Under the pieces are notes generated by a model that saw nothing but the letters and a program-made list of their open reading frames with translations, had not been told where the DNA came from and made no database searches. 64,000 nucleotides of DNA from Panicum virgatum. Lineage: Eukaryota; Streptophyta; Magnoliopsida; Poales; Poaceae. A program made the translations under genes and the position numbers. Positions 9,660 to 21,446 of this stretch are shown piece by piece. The stretch's first letter is position 1, and every line of letters starts with the position of its first letter. The stretch covers positions 29,985,495 to 30,049,494 of the forward strand of contig NC_053146.1 in NCBI RefSeq assembly GCF_016808335.1, read 5' to 3'.

Positions 9660-10384
9660 GAGCTTGTGCTATTCAGTACGGTACTAGTTGGGATAAGTGC
9701 CTGTCATATGCTGAGTTCTCATATAACAACAGCTATCAGGCCAGTCTGAAGAAGTCTCCCTTTGAGGCATTGTATGGCAGAAAGTGCAGAACTCCTCTCT
9801 ATTGGGATCAGATTGGGGAGAAGCAGCTCTTTGGCCCTGAGATCATAGATGATGCAGAGCAGATGGTTCAGGCTGTGAGAGAAAATCTGAGGATTGCACA
9901 GAGCAGGCAAAAGAGCTATGCGGATGGCAAACGGAGAGACCTGACTTTCAGTGTCGGTGATTATGTGTATCTGAAGGTGTCTCCGATGAGAGGAATCCGC
10001 AGATTTAATGTCAAAGGGAAGTTAGCACCTCGTTATGTGGGGCCATTCAAGGTGCTAGAGCGGAAAGGCGAAGTTGCTTATCGCCTGGAGTTACCTCTCA
10101 GCCTCTCAGGAGTTCATGATGTTTTCCATATATCTCAGCTGAAGAGATGTCTGCGAGTACCCGAGGAGCAGGCACCCCTGGATGGAGTGGACGTCCAGGA
10201 AGATCTGACTTATACTGAGCATCCGGTAAAGATTTTGGAGACATCGGAGAGGGTTACTCGGAACAAGCGCATCAGGATGTGCAGAGTTCAGTGGAGTCAT
10301 CACAGTGAAGCTGAGGCTACTTGGGAGCGAGAAGATGAGTTGAAGAAGACATATCCAGATCTCTTTGCTAGCCAGCCCAGCTAA
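9641..10384 (+). pseudogene. pol: Integrase C-terminus and chromodomain (Tekay-1)
   Basis: Downstream of the frameshift the pol frame resumes with the integrase C-terminal part ([47 protein letters not shown]) and finishes with a chromodomain-like segment ([19 protein letters not shown]) and the stop at 10382-10384. Chromodomains on chromovirus integrases bind modified histones and steer integration. The first residues of this frame are read-through before the shift, so the true boundary is near 9620. Confidence 0.85.
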
Positions 10385-10400
10385 ATCTCGGGACGAGATT

Positions 10401-10419
10401 TCTTTAAGGGGGTAGGGTC
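10401..10419 (+). other. Polypurine tract of Tekay-1
   Basis: TCTTTAAGGGGGTAGGGTC ends immediately before the 3' LTR. An identical tract is present in Tekay-3, and its complement precedes the LTR of E. It primes plus-strand synthesis. Confidence 0.85.
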
Positions 10420-11137
10420 TGTAACACCCTAATTTAAATTTCAGCATTTAGTAATAAATTTAATTGGCTTTATTTATTTTCTTAAGGTTTATTGTGTTTA
10501 GTTGGCATTTAATTCAATTTTGTTCCTCAAGTAATTAAAATTTGTCCTAGGTTTACTTTTAATGTTGCATTCATGCTGGTGCATACTTTTAATTGATTGT
10601 GGTTTGAATTCAAATTCATATTTGAATTCAACCTTTGTTTGACTTAGATTTGAAATGAGAGAGTAAATAGAAATAGAAAGGAAAATAGAAAACAAACCCA
10701 AACCCACAACCAAAACCCAACCCAACAGCAACACAACCCGGCCCTTTCCTTCTCCCGCATGGGCCCAGCACGCTGGCCCAGCCGGCTACCCCCGCACGGC
10801 CCGCGCGGCCCAGCACTCACCCTTACCCGCGCGCTACGCCCGCCTGTCAACTGGGCCGCCCGTCACCCCGCGTTTTCCCCCGAGCCGCTGCAACCCGGCT
10901 CCACCTGTCAGCCAGCCCGTCGCCTCGCGCCCGCAGAGCCCCCGTCTCGCTGCGCCCCCGGGCCCATCCGTCGGCACCGATCCCCCACCGCAGCGTCGCC
11001 CCTCCTCTCGCTGACAGCCAGGGCCCCGCTGTCAGGGCCGTCCTCCTCCTCCCGCAACGCCCGCGCTGCAACAGATGGCCGCGATCCCCGCCGGGATCAC
11101 GCTGGGCACGCACGCCCAGGATCCTCGGCCCCCCTCC

Positions 11138-11143
11138 TTTAAA
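11138..11143 (+). promoter_or_regulatory. Putative core promoter of the Tekay LTR
   Basis: TTTAAA stands about 55 bp before a GAACCCTAGCCGCC leader. The equivalent positions are TTTTAA in Tekay-3 (36542-36547) and TTTAATTA on the minus strand of E (near 60747-60757). AACCCTA resembles the plant telo-box. The transcription start is not proven. Confidence 0.35.
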
Positions 11144-12334
11144 CACCGCCCGAGACCCTCTGCGCCCCCCATCTCGCCCCGCAGCTCCGCCCCGAACCCT
11201 AGCCGCCGCTTCCGCGTAGCACCGCCCGCCGCTCTGCGCCGCCGTGCCGAGCCGCGGCGCCGTCACTACTCCGCCGCACCAGGGCCCCGTCCAAGGAGCG
11301 CTCCGGCTCCGCCTCGACCTCTGGAGTTTCCCCGGGCCCGCTGCACTCCGCTCCGACCCCTGCATCAACCTCGACGCCGACCTCCGCCACACGCCGCCGC
11401 GGAACTCCAACGCCGGCGACTCTGCCCGGCCTCCCAGCGCAATCCCAACCCTCGGTGAGCTTCACTTTTCCCTCCCCTCCCTGTTAGACCGATAGTTAGG
11501 GCCGGTAACCCATTCCAGTGGCCGGAACGCCACCCGCCGGCGTGCCTCCGCCGCGCGTAGCGCCGCTCCACCGTGGCGAGCTCTGTCCGAGCCCGGAAAA
11601 CCCCGCATAGATGCACAGGTGGATTAGCCACGTCGTGCTGATCACTCCGGACTCAAACCCGAGTCCAAACGAATCCCTGAGCAACGAATCCGATGAACTC
11701 CGACAAGCCGAGCTGCGCGCCGCCGCGGGAAAAGGTCCCCGGCGACCCAGCGCCGCCGGCCGTGGCCCCCTTTCGCCCTGAGCCGCTAGATCCCGAATCA
11801 ACGGCCCCGATTAGAATGTGGGCCGATCCGATCTGATCCGCCCGATCGCGATCTGACGGCCCAGAATCAAAGATACCGGTTCGGCCGGTACTTTTTGCTA
11901 AAGAGCCCTTTAGTTTTCCGAGATTCAACCCGCAGTCCTGTGCCATTCAAAAGTATTTCCAAATAGGTCCTGTTTTTAACGCTTAAGCCCCTGGCCTTCT
12001 TAGAAATCGAACCCGCGGTCCAGAGTTGTAGTTTTTGCACGTTGGACCCTAGATCTTTAGTTTAATTATGTTTTAGCCCTCGGTTTTAGCAGAAAAGTCC
12101 CTGGAACTTCAGTTTTCTTACAAATAAGCCCCTAGAACTTGTTTTTGGCTTAGATTATGCGTCTTAGCTCCGTTTTTAGCGTTCTTTATATCCACGCGAT
12201 CGTTGTAACGCGTAGAATAGTTTCAGACTAGTTTAGTGCACTGTTTCTATGTGTTGATGTACTGTTTCTTAGCTTTTGTTAGAGTTTGCTTGTATGCTTA
12301 TTTTTGTGCATTGTTTTGGCCATGTGTTCGTGAG

Positions 12335-12427
12335 TAGACGTTGATCCATCTGAGGAGCCCCAGTACCAGTACCAGGAGCAGCCGTCTTCCGAGTAGTTTG
12401 AGCAGCAGCTAGAGCAGTACGAGGAAG
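12335..12427 (+). pseudogene. LTR-borne split ORF, exon 2 (Tekay-1 3' LTR copy)
   Basis: Same 93-nt length and the same G|GCAAGT donor as the 5' LTR copy, but one CAG has become TAG in the PSSEQF region, and a CCA has become CTA. The segment is otherwise identical. The nonsense change shows that this copy is not maintained for the protein after insertion, as expected for a resident transposon copy. Confidence 0.4.
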
Positions 12428-13480
12428 GCAAGTATAACATGAACAACCTATCACCTTTAATTACAATTTCATACTGCATTTTAATACTGTATGCCTATAA
12501 GGACTTTCCTAGCCACTTTATATCCTTTATATATACCTTTGGGTTGCATTTTGGTTAGTTGTGCTAGGTTGCTGTGCTATAACACACTCTGGTCCTTTTT
12601 TTTAATTAATTTGATTAATGGTTTACTTGAACTTAATTCTGAGAGTGGCCCTCTGTGTGGATGAGTGGCTCACGTCTCGTTAAAAGATGTTTTTGTAGAA
12701 ACATGGTTTAGGGGGCCAGCACGGTGCTTAGTGCTGCGTTGGCCACTCTCCATAAGGACTGGTTCATAGAGCGACAACCTGGGACAACAGCGCTACCACA
12801 AGGCTAGAATGGGATAGACTTGGCTTATTAATTAGGTCTTTTTGGTTTGGAGTAACTTACCTGCGGGGCAAGAGTAGTAAGCTTCAATGGTCCCTGCTCC
12901 TCCGGCTGGTCTGTGCTTGGATTGCGCTCCTGTGCTTGTACCCCCGTGAGGTGGGCCCCATCGTCGCCGACCTAACTCTTAGCGGTTACGCCTTACCAAC
13001 GAGATTCTTTGTAACGGCCTCGTAGTGAGTCGCTAGCCATCTCACCTAAGGAAGTGTGATGAACAACTGGCGTAGCTCACGACTTGTGGGTAAAGATGTG
13101 CAACCTCTGCAGAGTGTAAAACTGGTATACTAGCCGTGCTCACGGTTATGAGCGGCCCAGATCCTCCTTTTGATTAGTGGAGTTATCTCCTTCCGACGAG
13201 GGAGGTGCTTCTCGGGGTTACCTTGGTGGCTTGGTTTCGGTTTGGTTCTCAGTAATAGTATGAATAATTCTGATTAATTACTATGTAACTGGGTTAATGG
13301 TAATTCATCAACTCGTAGTAAATAGCTTTAATAAAATCTTGCCAACACTTAAAAGCTAATGCAGTTGAGTCAGCCAACCTTAGAGCCTCATAGTTTGTGT
13401 TATACTTGTTGAGTACAAGTTGTGTACTCACCCGTGCCTCTTCTCTACTTTTTCCTCTTGGCTACGCTACTGCTGCTCAG

Positions 13481-13536
13481 TTCCTGCCGACTCGAGGGAG
13501 TTCGTCCAGCGCTACCAGGACTACGAGGACTTCTAG
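13481..13536 (+). CDS. LTR-borne split ORF, exon 3 (Tekay-1 3' LTR copy)
   Basis: Identical to 4927-4982, with the same pyrimidine tract and CAG acceptor and the same REFVQRYQDYEDF end. The intron from 12428 to 13480 is 1053 nt. Confidence 0.4.
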
Positions 13537-13792
13537 GTGTTCGTCTCCCAGTCGACGTCCCTGTGGCGCCCTGCTTCAGCTTCGGAGAGCTTTTATCGTA
13601 TTTTGTACTTCGCTTCCGCTGTATCAGACATTTTGTCATTAATGTAATAAATAACATTCGTATACGCTTTATTATGTCTTATTCGTGATATGTGCTATGA
13701 TATACTGTTCATTCTGTTGTATATACGTGTGACTTGATCCTGGCACGTATATGATTGCTCGGTTTATGTTCTTTTATAAACCGGGTGTTACA

Positions 13793-14356
13793 CCGGCCGG
13801 CCTGGGGGTGCCGCCACATGGCCGCCGCCGTTCGGACAACAGCTCTGATCACTTCTTGGAGGCAGTTGGCAGTTGGTTTTGCGCCGGTGTTGCAGTTGCT
13901 AGGCCGGCCGGCCTCCCTCTGGCCCATCTCGGCCTCTGATTTGGCCGAGGCTCTGCACTAGTCTTGTGTAGTCTCCAGGGAAGTGGGTTCTCGGAATACT
14001 TGTGAACTTGGGCTGCCTTGTGGATCTTTGGATGGATGTTGAGCCCTTTCGGTGTTTCTAGTTGAACCAAGGCCTAATCCTTGACTTACAGCATCTTGAA
14101 TGTGTCACATTGCCATTGGTTCAAAGCCGGGGTCATGTCTTTGGAGGTGCCAGGCCGGCCGGCCTAGGAGAGGCCGCCCGACCTGGGATTTTGCCCAATT
14201 CTGCTCAATTTTGGTGTACTTGTTCCTAGAATCTCAACTCATCCAAAACTCATAGAACTCATTAGAATTAAATAAAATATGAATGGAACATAGTGTAAAG
14301 CTCATATAATTTCCGAGAAGTTGACGGCTTGGAATGTGAAATTATGGCCGTCAATA
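13793..14356 (-). repeat. 5' LTR of element A, outer part
   Basis: This is the U3 side of A's LTR, separated from 991-2122 by Tekay-1. GGCCGGCCGGCC motifs recur at 13794, 13902 and 14154. The outer end carries GTTGACGGC (14324-14332) and GCCGTCAAT (14347-14355), an inverted pair also present in B's LTR as GTTGGCGGC and GACCGCCAAC. No gene is present. Confidence 0.65.
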
Positions 14357-14361
14357 GACAT

Positions 14362-15771
14362 CGAATCCAAGGAACGGTAAGCGTCGACTAGTGGTCTGGA
14401 GCGTTTCAGCCGGACCCGCTAGGGAGCAGAGGTACGAGGGTAGAGGGCTTATCTCCAGATAGAATCCTTATTACTATGATAACTTGAGAAGCTACTGACT
14501 TGATCTATTTTGGCGGCCTAAGCGAAGGGCTCAGAAAGGGATGAGAAGGGGCCCAACATAGTTTTGGCAATCCTACTGCTATGAAAGCACCTGAACATGG
14601 TGGACTACTAGGGACGGACAAGACTGTCACCACTTGTCGCCTACCACTGCGGTACTATGGGGTGGAACACAACCCAAGGTAACTACCAAGCCTAAGCACC
14701 ATGCCTAAACTATCATGTCACTGACTTCCGCCTCGCGCTAAGGCAAGAAAAAACCCCAAATGGATAGAACTTGCTATCCACGCAGACAAGGGATCCCACA
14801 GATCAAAGAGAGCAACTAAGCAAGCAATTTAAATAAAAAGTAAACTAGCAAGGAACTAAAGATAAGCGAGGAAAACTTACTCGATTATAAGATTCCCCCG
14901 AGGTGGGTACAAGTTGGGGTAATGTCGAGAGAACTCGACTCCACCCCTTTAGCCCGGCTACCGCCAAAGCTCTCACCTCACACTCTCCCTATTCTACTAA
15001 GGATGAAACTGAAATTGTGAGGCACTCAAGCTCCCAAGGTGTGTGTTACAAGTGAGGTGAGGGGGTCCTATTTATAGTGTGCCATGGTCGGTTCTCGACG
15101 GTTATTTCAGGTAGCGCTGGTTGTAAGCAGTTGTAGAGGCGGTGCTTGATCTTCACGTGAAAGCTGAGCACCAGAGGCTGCAGAGTGGGGCTGGGCGGCC
15201 TGGTCTAGGCCGGTCGGCCTAGACCTGCCTCGACGTGGCACTGCCTTTCCGTGGGACGGTCCTGATCTCCTCCGGGCATCGGTTCTTCAGGCGGTTTGAT
15301 CAACCGACCTCGTATTGGGCCGGGCGGCCTGCCTCTAGCGGCCTCTCGGTCCTCTATTGCACCGACACGCTCCTCTCTGGCCATGGATCAATCCTGGATA
15401 GGGTGGATGTTGCATGCTTGACCATGGCCCAGGTTGGCTTCTCTTTTGGATATGGGTCCAAGCCTTCCGGGTCCAAGTTGTGTACTTCTGGATTTAGCCC
15501 ATTGAAATGGCTTGGATTCTCTCTCTATGTGACTTTGGTAAAGTTTCATGCCAAGATTCCACCGAAAGTATACCGGTCGGCCGAATTCGGGCCTTCCAGT
15601 CCAAACAACGTCCGTTTTGTGTCAAATTTGGATATGTTGTTCCTGAAGTCAAATAAACACCAAAACTTATGGAACTCATTAGTAATAATGGTTATGGCAT
15701 GGTTAAGGCCTACATTTCATGAAATCAGGCGGAGCGTTGGCGGCGAAAATCTTTGTTATTGACCGCCAACA
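14362..15771 (-). repeat. 3' LTR of element B, truncated by A
   Basis: On the minus strand it starts TGTTGGCGGTC at 15771 directly after the polypurine tract. It shares blocks with A's LTR, including the GGGATGAG...GGTGGACTACTA stretch and the promoter region. The inner end is missing because A inserted near 14357. The 175-codon plus-strand frame inside it starts at GTG and has no coding signature. Confidence 0.6.
15067..15077 (-). promoter_or_regulatory. TATA box of element B LTR (minus strand)
   Basis: The minus strand reads CTATAAATAGG at the position aligned with the TATA box of A's LTR. Confidence 0.5.
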
Positions 15772-15788
15772 CACCCCCACAGCCAGAC
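15772..15788 (-). other. Polypurine tract of element B
   Basis: The minus strand reads GTCTGGCTGTGGGGGTG immediately before the LTR start TGTTGGCGG, a typical arrangement for plus-strand priming. It fixes the orientation of B. Confidence 0.6.
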
Positions 15789-16212
15789 TTTGCTCGCCCT
15801 GAGCAATAAGGTCGAGAAAAGAGCGAAGACTGGTTTCATGAACTCAAACTATGCATAAGAGTTGTTTCTTAGCTTTCTTTGCATACCTTGGATTCCAGGT
15901 GGCTAACATCTTCACTTCTGTCTATTGACCCTCAGAACTCGTCACAAAAATCAATGCAATTCTTTCTTCTTGGAGTTTGGAGGGTTTTCAGATTTTCGAA
16001 ATAGGGCAAACTCTACAATGCTCATGGTGTATGATTCTCTCTCTCTTTTGTATGATAACAAAGGTATATGCTTATCTTTTTTTCCATTTATTTTGCAAGT
16101 TCAAACAAAATGTTTCTAAGTAGCCATGCCATTCAAATGCTTTGACCATGTGCATGTGTAAACAGCGACACTTGTCCATCATCTATACCTTTGCTCTTAT
16201 CATCTTCCCCTC

Positions 16213-16254
<42 letters not shown>

Positions 16255-17272
16255 GAACAAGGATCCATGAGTATGATCACTCACTTTACTTGTTTTCTTT
16301 TTGTTTCAGGGGGATGATGAGCCTTTGTATGATTGACCATGACGGATAGTGATTGGTGTCGTGTACGTGTATGGTCAGAGTAAGAAATGTGCATAGCACA
16401 CTCGAGAGGCAATGAGTTCGAACGAGCTCAAAATGTACAAGATAGCTATGTGGAATCATAGAAACTACTCTCATGTATATATGTGGCATTGGTGGTGGTT
16501 GAGCAAAGGAGAGTTGCCATGATTTTTTTGTTTTCAAAATAAATTCCTCCAAATCCTTGAATTAGAACAAGCATGACTTTGGTTCAAAGTATCATAAGAG
16601 TCAATAAGCAAAAGATCTGATGATCCTAACATAGTTAAGTTCCAAAGGCATGTAAATACTTGCATTAGAAATAAAACTTAGGAATGTGTTGATTGTCATG
16701 AAATGATTTCATCTTTCTCTAAGTTCTTGTTCAAATTTTAGTTTGTATTAAACCAGGCACAATTTGAACTGATCTTTTAGAGAAGTAAGCTATAGGAGTT
16801 GCAAACCTGCAGCACGAGAAAAATCTCGGCGTTTCGCTGACAGTGGGGTTGGGCGGCCTAAACTTAGGCTGGGCGACCTAATCTTCCACTGTTTTGCAAA
16901 TGGCCTGTTGTCATGTGTCCGTTGTGCTGCGTGTGTCCCAATTCCGTTGGGTGTTGTAGCAGATTGTAGAATTGGTATGCCGGTCGGCACAAATTTGGCC
17001 TCCCGGTCATTCCTGAAGCGAAATGCCCTCAACTTTTTCTGGTGCTCTCCATTCGTTGTGTGTGCTATAGATTCATGGGTACTTCGCAGAATGTGAGAAC
17101 AGGGGTGGGGTTGGCACACAAGTGTGTTCCAACCATAAACATGACATGGGGAAACTTTATTTTATTCAAAATTTTCTAAAAACAAACTAAGGTGCTAGAG
17201 AAGGGAAACAAAATGAAAGAAACAAAACAGCACCTACATCTAATCTATTTATTCTATCCTCCCTATCTAAAT
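15789..17272 (-). other. 3' untranslated region of element B
   Basis: About 1.5 kb between the end of B's ORF and its polypurine tract. I see no coding frame with domain content. It contains a CT microsatellite and a GGGCGGCCTAAACTTAGGC-type motif near 16852 resembling the LTR GGCCGG clusters. Confidence 0.45.
16220..16251. repeat. (CT)n microsatellite
   Basis: About 15 uninterrupted CT units lie in the 3' region of element B. On B's coding strand this is a GA repeat. Confidence 0.9.
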
Positions 17273-17702
17273 CTAGTCCCTCAGGTCGGGGGCTCGATAG
17301 AGCTCCTCGTTCTCGGTAGCCTTTGCAAGGCGTTTGATCTTTGAACAAACAGCCTTGCGCAGCATGTCCACCTTGTCATCTAGATCCATCCGGTCGATCT
17401 CGGACTCCGCCACCTGCTCATCCATATTGTTGAGCCAGAGTTTAAGAGCAGCGAGCTGCTCATGGAGTGCGGCGATGTTGCTCTTCTCCTCCTCGTCGTC
17501 GTCTCTATCCGTGTAGGCATAGACCTCCGGAGGACCTCGGATCGGTGGTGGCGATCTGAACCGTCGCACCGATCTTGGGTTGGAGTCAATCGACTCCCTC
17601 TCCTCCCGATCCAACGGCGGGCGCAACTCCTTCCCGCGGCCGACCTTCCGTCCAACCACACGAGTGCATGGCAGACTTGGGCTAGCCGGAGAATATTCCA
17701 GG
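17273..17702 (-). pseudogene. Element B ORF, C-terminal part
   Basis: The minus-strand frame from the C insertion point down to the stop at 17273 encodes a Pro/Arg-rich stretch (RSVRRFRSPPPIRGPPEVYAY), an acidic run (DRDDDEEEKSN), and a Leu/heptad-rich tail likely to be a coiled coil (ALHEQLAALKLWLNNMDEQV onward), ending YRAPDLRD. I do not recognise the family. Its place just before the polypurine tract suggests an extra ORF of the kind known downstream of pol in Athila/Tat elements. Residues encoded above 17702 come from the inserted LTR C; the original upstream part is at 56206-56622. Confidence 0.45.
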
Positions 17703-19867
17703 TGTGACACCCTAGGTGTCTGCACAATAGAATTGCATTTATTGTATGCATCATATGCTCATTTTGTTTGATCAAGGACCTTATTGCAAAATTATGAGGT
17801 CAAATATGTAATTATGATTTAATGTAAGGTCTTTTCTATAACTTAATTTGAGTAGGGAGAGCAAATATTGCTTTTGTGGAGGGTTTATTTGAAAAATTCA
17901 AGGTAATCATTACATGGCAGCAAACTTTACTTTTTAGTCCAGATTTAAAGTGAATTTGCCTCGAAAAAGACAAAAGTCCTTTGAATTCAAATCCTCTTTA
18001 TGTTTTCAAAAATAACTCTTTAACCTTTGATCAAATAAATTTTTGCACAACATCAAAGTTGTAGATCTTGAAAAAGTGAGCAACTTTCATGTTGGGCACT
18101 TTTCCATCTGAGCCCTAGATTAAAAGTTATCTTTGTTTTACAGTAGAGTCCCTGGAATTTCAGAAATTGCAAACTAGTCCTCTGCCTTCCACCTCCAGCC
18201 TGCCTCTCTGTTCCTCTCACCGCCGGTGCTGAACCACGCCACCCGCTGCCGAAGGAGGGCCCCCGAGCCACCTCCTGCTTGCTGTGGACGCCCACGCGTC
18301 GTGCCCGAGCCCTCACCGCCGCTTTTGCCTCGCGCCGTGTCCTCTCCTCTCCTTGCTACGCAGCACCGAGCATCCACCGGCTGCCACCTCGCCGCCGCCG
18401 TGCACAGCTCGGGGAAGAGCGTCGAAGCTCTTTCTTTCGCGCGCATCAAAACCAGGAGGACCCCCTCCTTTTCCCTTCATTCGTTTGCCGATTCCCCAAC
18501 CCCAGACCCCGAAACACCACCGCCGCCATCCGCAGAACGCCGGTGTGCTCAGACCGCCATCGATCCGCCTCTCCAAGGTCACTCTGCCCGCGCTGACCCC
18601 GCCATTAGCATTGCTCGAGCCTTGCGCAGCTCACTGGCCTCTTCTCGTCGCCTATCCTCCACCAGAACCCCCTCGCCGTCGAGCTCCGCCATTCTTCTCC
18701 GCCGCCGACCCACTTGCTCGCGTCGCGCCGCCGCTACAGCTCACCCCGACATCAATACCAGCCACCAGCAGGTGCGCACGGACCTGGTGAACCTCCCCAG
18801 CCCCTTCACCCTCGCTGCCGGCGAGCCTAGCCGCCGGTAAAGGCTGGTCATCCTTCCTCTGTTCTCCCCTGCGACCAAGGGCTTAGTTATTAGAATTTAA
18901 AGAAACCCAAGGGGTTATCTGCATAGCCCGTGACTCAAGTGAATAGTGACACTAGGGACCTTTTTGTTATTTTAGTTGCAAACTTTGAAATTCTATAGAA
19001 ATTCATAGAAAAATCAGAAAAATGCAAACCTAGATGTTTTGGAATCCTTGAGTGTAGCTCTATGCATTAGAATCATAATATGTTGGGTGTTAGCTGAGAG
19101 TTTTTGCTGTAAAAATAGATTTGTTTTACTAGTGCTTAAATACTAGTTGTTTTTATCTTTTCCATAACTGATGTTTGAAGCAATGTTATGCTTTGAAATT
19201 TTTATGGTAGAGTAATCATGTGATTCCAGGGTTACTATAAAAATTTTGTGGTCAGTTCTCATGTGTAGATATAGCTATGATTTAATGCTTAGTAAGTGAA
19301 CTTTAATTGTGATAAATAGTTCCCCTGCTTAGAAAATTCTGATAATTTCTGTAGAACACTCTGTTAGTCGTGTGTTCATGTGTGTAAAATTTAGGATCCA
19401 AAATCTTTATATAACGTTATGTATTAATTAGTTTTACCCTATGTGGTTTATTTTTGTCTAATTTATTAATTCAGTTTTGTGACTATATAAATTCTGAAAA
19501 CTTTATGAGGTGTTCATAAGCATATGAAGTCTGTTCTGAAAAATTTTGAGCTTCATAAGTATTGTAGTTTGTTCTGAAGAATTTAATCTTGTTCTAGGTG
19601 TTGTCTGAATAAATGAATTATTCTGAATAAATGGCTGCATTTTTTGGTACGAAATTTACAGGATAGATTACTCTGTTAACCTTCTATTTTATGTAATTTT
19701 TGCTGATTTTACTACTGAATGTGTGCTGAGTTGTTTAATTATTAGCAAACCATGAATTGCAAGCTATAGGAATCAACTACAACTTGTTTATGAAGTTAGT
19801 GAGCTTCTTTTATGCTGTTGATCATGATGCCTTGTGTAGTGAGAAATGTTAGTTATCTACTCCATAA

Positions 19868-20120
19868 ATGACTGCCCATGTGTGTGTTAATTTTGTTTGC
19901 TTTGTGTTAACCGCAGCTTCACCACATCGTGTGTATGTTTATAATATTGTTCTTGCATCACATATAGATACTACGGTGTTAGCTGACGGGACATACGAGT
20001 TGATCCCGGAGCCCGAAGAAGGTGATCCCGAAGCCCAGGTGAACGCCGCTATATTGACTGAAGCCCCGGACCAAAGTCCGGAAGAGCCCAAGGCTAACCT
20101 AGCTAGCGACTACCGAGAAG
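19868..20120 (+). CDS. LTR-borne split ORF of element C, exon 2
   Basis: The frame opens with the ATG at 19868. It has a hydrophobic start (VCVNFVCFVLTAA) followed by an acidic Pro/Glu-rich part (ELIPEPEEGDPEAQ; SPEEPKANLASDYREG). It ends at AAG|GCAAGC, a GC-type donor like that of the Tekay LTRs, and joins in phase 1 to 21080. Together with exon 3, and after removing two later insertions, it gives 121 codons including the stop with no disruption. An acceptor-like AG at 19914 leaves open that the coding exon starts later. Function unknown. Confidence 0.42.
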
Positions 20121-21079
20121 GCAAGCCCCGGACATAACCTATATTTCAAATTATTACAATTTATCGTTATTACTTACTTGTGCATTTATAGTTCTTAGGA
20201 TTTGAATTGAAACCCTAGATGCATGATCCTAGGAACCTATGTACTGAACACTAGACCTGAGTTCGAATAATTTCTAAGCTTATAGGACCGGTAAAAGTCG
20301 AGTGATTGCTTGTCACTCGCGAGCTCTATAGGAATTGCTTGTTTACTTTCTGCTATCAATATAAGGACGACAGACGGGATCGTGTTCGATATCATGACCT
20401 TGTGTGAGACCCCAGTCTGTGTTGATGAACTTGCTAAGGTCGCGGTGTGTGGTAGTGCTGGTTATGTTTTTGAACGTACTAGCCACATGCCGTAAATATG
20501 GTATGCGGTAAGCCTAGTAGCCGATTGTACCGGGGAGTGGATATACCTTTCACTCTCTCTTAGAGATAGGTTTAATTTTGTTTATGTTGTGCAACACCGC
20601 GGCTACAAGGGACGAGGTTGGTGCCCTGTAGTCGGGGAGAGTGACCCTATCCACAAGCCGAAAAGAAAGGTAAACGGTTGTTTGGTAACGACCCGACGGT
20701 GTTCCAAACGTGTGTGTTAGGTCTGCCTGGCCAGGTTAACAAATTCGATTCGAATCGTCTGCTTCTCACGGTTTGGGACTGCTTGATCTCTTTGCCACAC
20801 AGAGTAATAAGAGCAACATTATTATGGTCAACCTTGATGTTTGCTTAAAGTTCTACCAAGGTTGAATAGTAGTTGCTTACATAGAATGGTTAATTAACTA
20901 GAATCTTGGAAGCTAAAATTTGAATGTAAGGACCTACTCTTTATTGCTTTTTAGCAAAAGGAAAACCAAAGCCTCACAGAACCCTACATAGTCTAGTTAG
21001 GTGGGCTATGTATACCCGTTGACGGTTAAGTCTTGCTGAGTATTAGAATAATCATCCTTGCTATTGAAACCTTTTTCAG

Positions 21080-21122
21080 GTATGAGTTTTGAGGACCAGA
21101 TCGCTAGTCTATCTTGGCCCTG
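21080..21122 (+). CDS. LTR-borne split ORF of element C, exon 3, first piece
   Basis: After the acceptor CCTTTTTCAG the frame reads GMSFEDQIASLSWP and is cut by the SIRE-type insertion after 21122. It continues at 27507-27535 and 55795-55832. The intron from 20121 to 21079 is 959 nt with GC...AG ends. Confidence 0.42.
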
Positions 21123-21446
21123 TGTAAGGAACATGGCACCATTTATGCCATTTCAAGTGATTTTGGTGATCGAATGACAACACAACACTTGGACTAATAT
21201 GATTGTTAAGATGACCATTCTCAGGCTTTTAGGTTCAAGTGATGACAAAGAGAAAGAAAAGATAGGCGTAGCAAGGCCCGAAGGGCCGTCCCTACGGGGG
21301 TTCCGCTGGTAGTCGGAAGCTCTTCAGTCAGTAGCACCGGAAGAACCGACGCCAAGGGCATCGGTGCATCCGATGGTAGTCGGAAGAACCGACGCTATGG
21401 AATTCTGGTGCAGAAGGGAATCAAAGCCAAGTCAGCCTATAGGCAC

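Larger units (their letters stand above)
2123..13792 (+). mobile_element. Tekay-1: complete Tekay-type Ty3 chromovirus
   Basis: An 11.67-kb element with two LTRs bounded by perfect 10-bp inverted ends (TGTAACACCC and GGGTGTTACA), an initiator-methionine-type primer-binding site, a gag-pol frame ending in a chromodomain, and a polypurine tract before the 3' LTR. Flanks are CCGTC (2118-2122) and CCGGC (13793-13797), a target duplication with one mismatch. LTRs over 3 kb plus a C-terminal chromodomain fit the Tekay/Del chromovirus clade, whose integrases direct insertion into heterochromatin. It interrupts element A's LTR. Coding is broken by a nonsense codon at 8133-8135 and a 1-bp deletion near 9620. 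Confidence 0.9.
10420..13792 (+). repeat. 3' LTR of Tekay-1 (3373 bp)
   Basis: It keeps the GC-rich block missing from the 5' LTR (about 11098-11357), including a CCTTTAAACACC core-promoter-like motif and the leader GAACCCTAGCCGCC. It carries its own copy of the LTR-borne split frame at 12335-12427 and 13481-13536. Outside the deletion the two LTRs differ by scattered substitutions and short indels. Confidence 0.9.
1..14356 (-). mobile_element. Element A: Athila-like Ty3 retrotransposon, partial, split by Tekay-1
   Basis: A minus-strand LTR retrotransposon whose pol and 3' LTR lie left of the window. Visible parts, in its own direction, are the 5' LTR (14356 down to 13793, then 2122 down to 991), a primer-binding site near 982-963, and gag from 850 leftward. 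The LTR starts near 14356 with a TATTGACGGCC end that resembles the TGTTGGCGGTC end of element B's LTR, so A and B are related families. A appears to lie inside B's 3' LTR. The five bases after it (14357-14361, GACAT) would be one copy of the target duplication; the other is outside the window. Athila assignment comes from the gag sequence and is an inference. Confidence 0.65.
17703..21122 (+). repeat. Solo LTR C, left segment
   Basis: AT-rich start (17703-18170), then a GC-rich block (18180-18840) that has almost no ATG and looks like promoter or leader, then an AT-rich intron-like region, the acidic exon at 19868-20120, a second intron-like region, and the start of a short terminal exon at 21080. 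The 204-codon frame at 18226-18840 starts at GTG and is compositional. Confidence 0.6.

Noticed and set aside
11075..11458. 127-codon ATG-started frame in the Tekay-1 3' LTR leader
   Set aside because: GC-rich composition, largely deleted from the 5' LTR, not matched in Tekay-3, and its phase does not join to the acidic exon. Treated as leader sequence.
13709..14070. Small frames across the Tekay-1/A junction
   Set aside because: They cross the LTR end and the insertion junction, so they are not ancestral genes.
15235..15762. 175-codon plus-strand frame in B's LTR
   Set aside because: GTG start, opposite to the LTR's transcription, no recognisable motif, and not kept in the related LTR of A.
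18226..18840. 204-codon plus-strand frame in LTR C
   Set aside because: It starts at GTG, lies in a GC-rich leader block, and has Pro/Arg/Ser composition with equal-length frames in the other phases. No domain.
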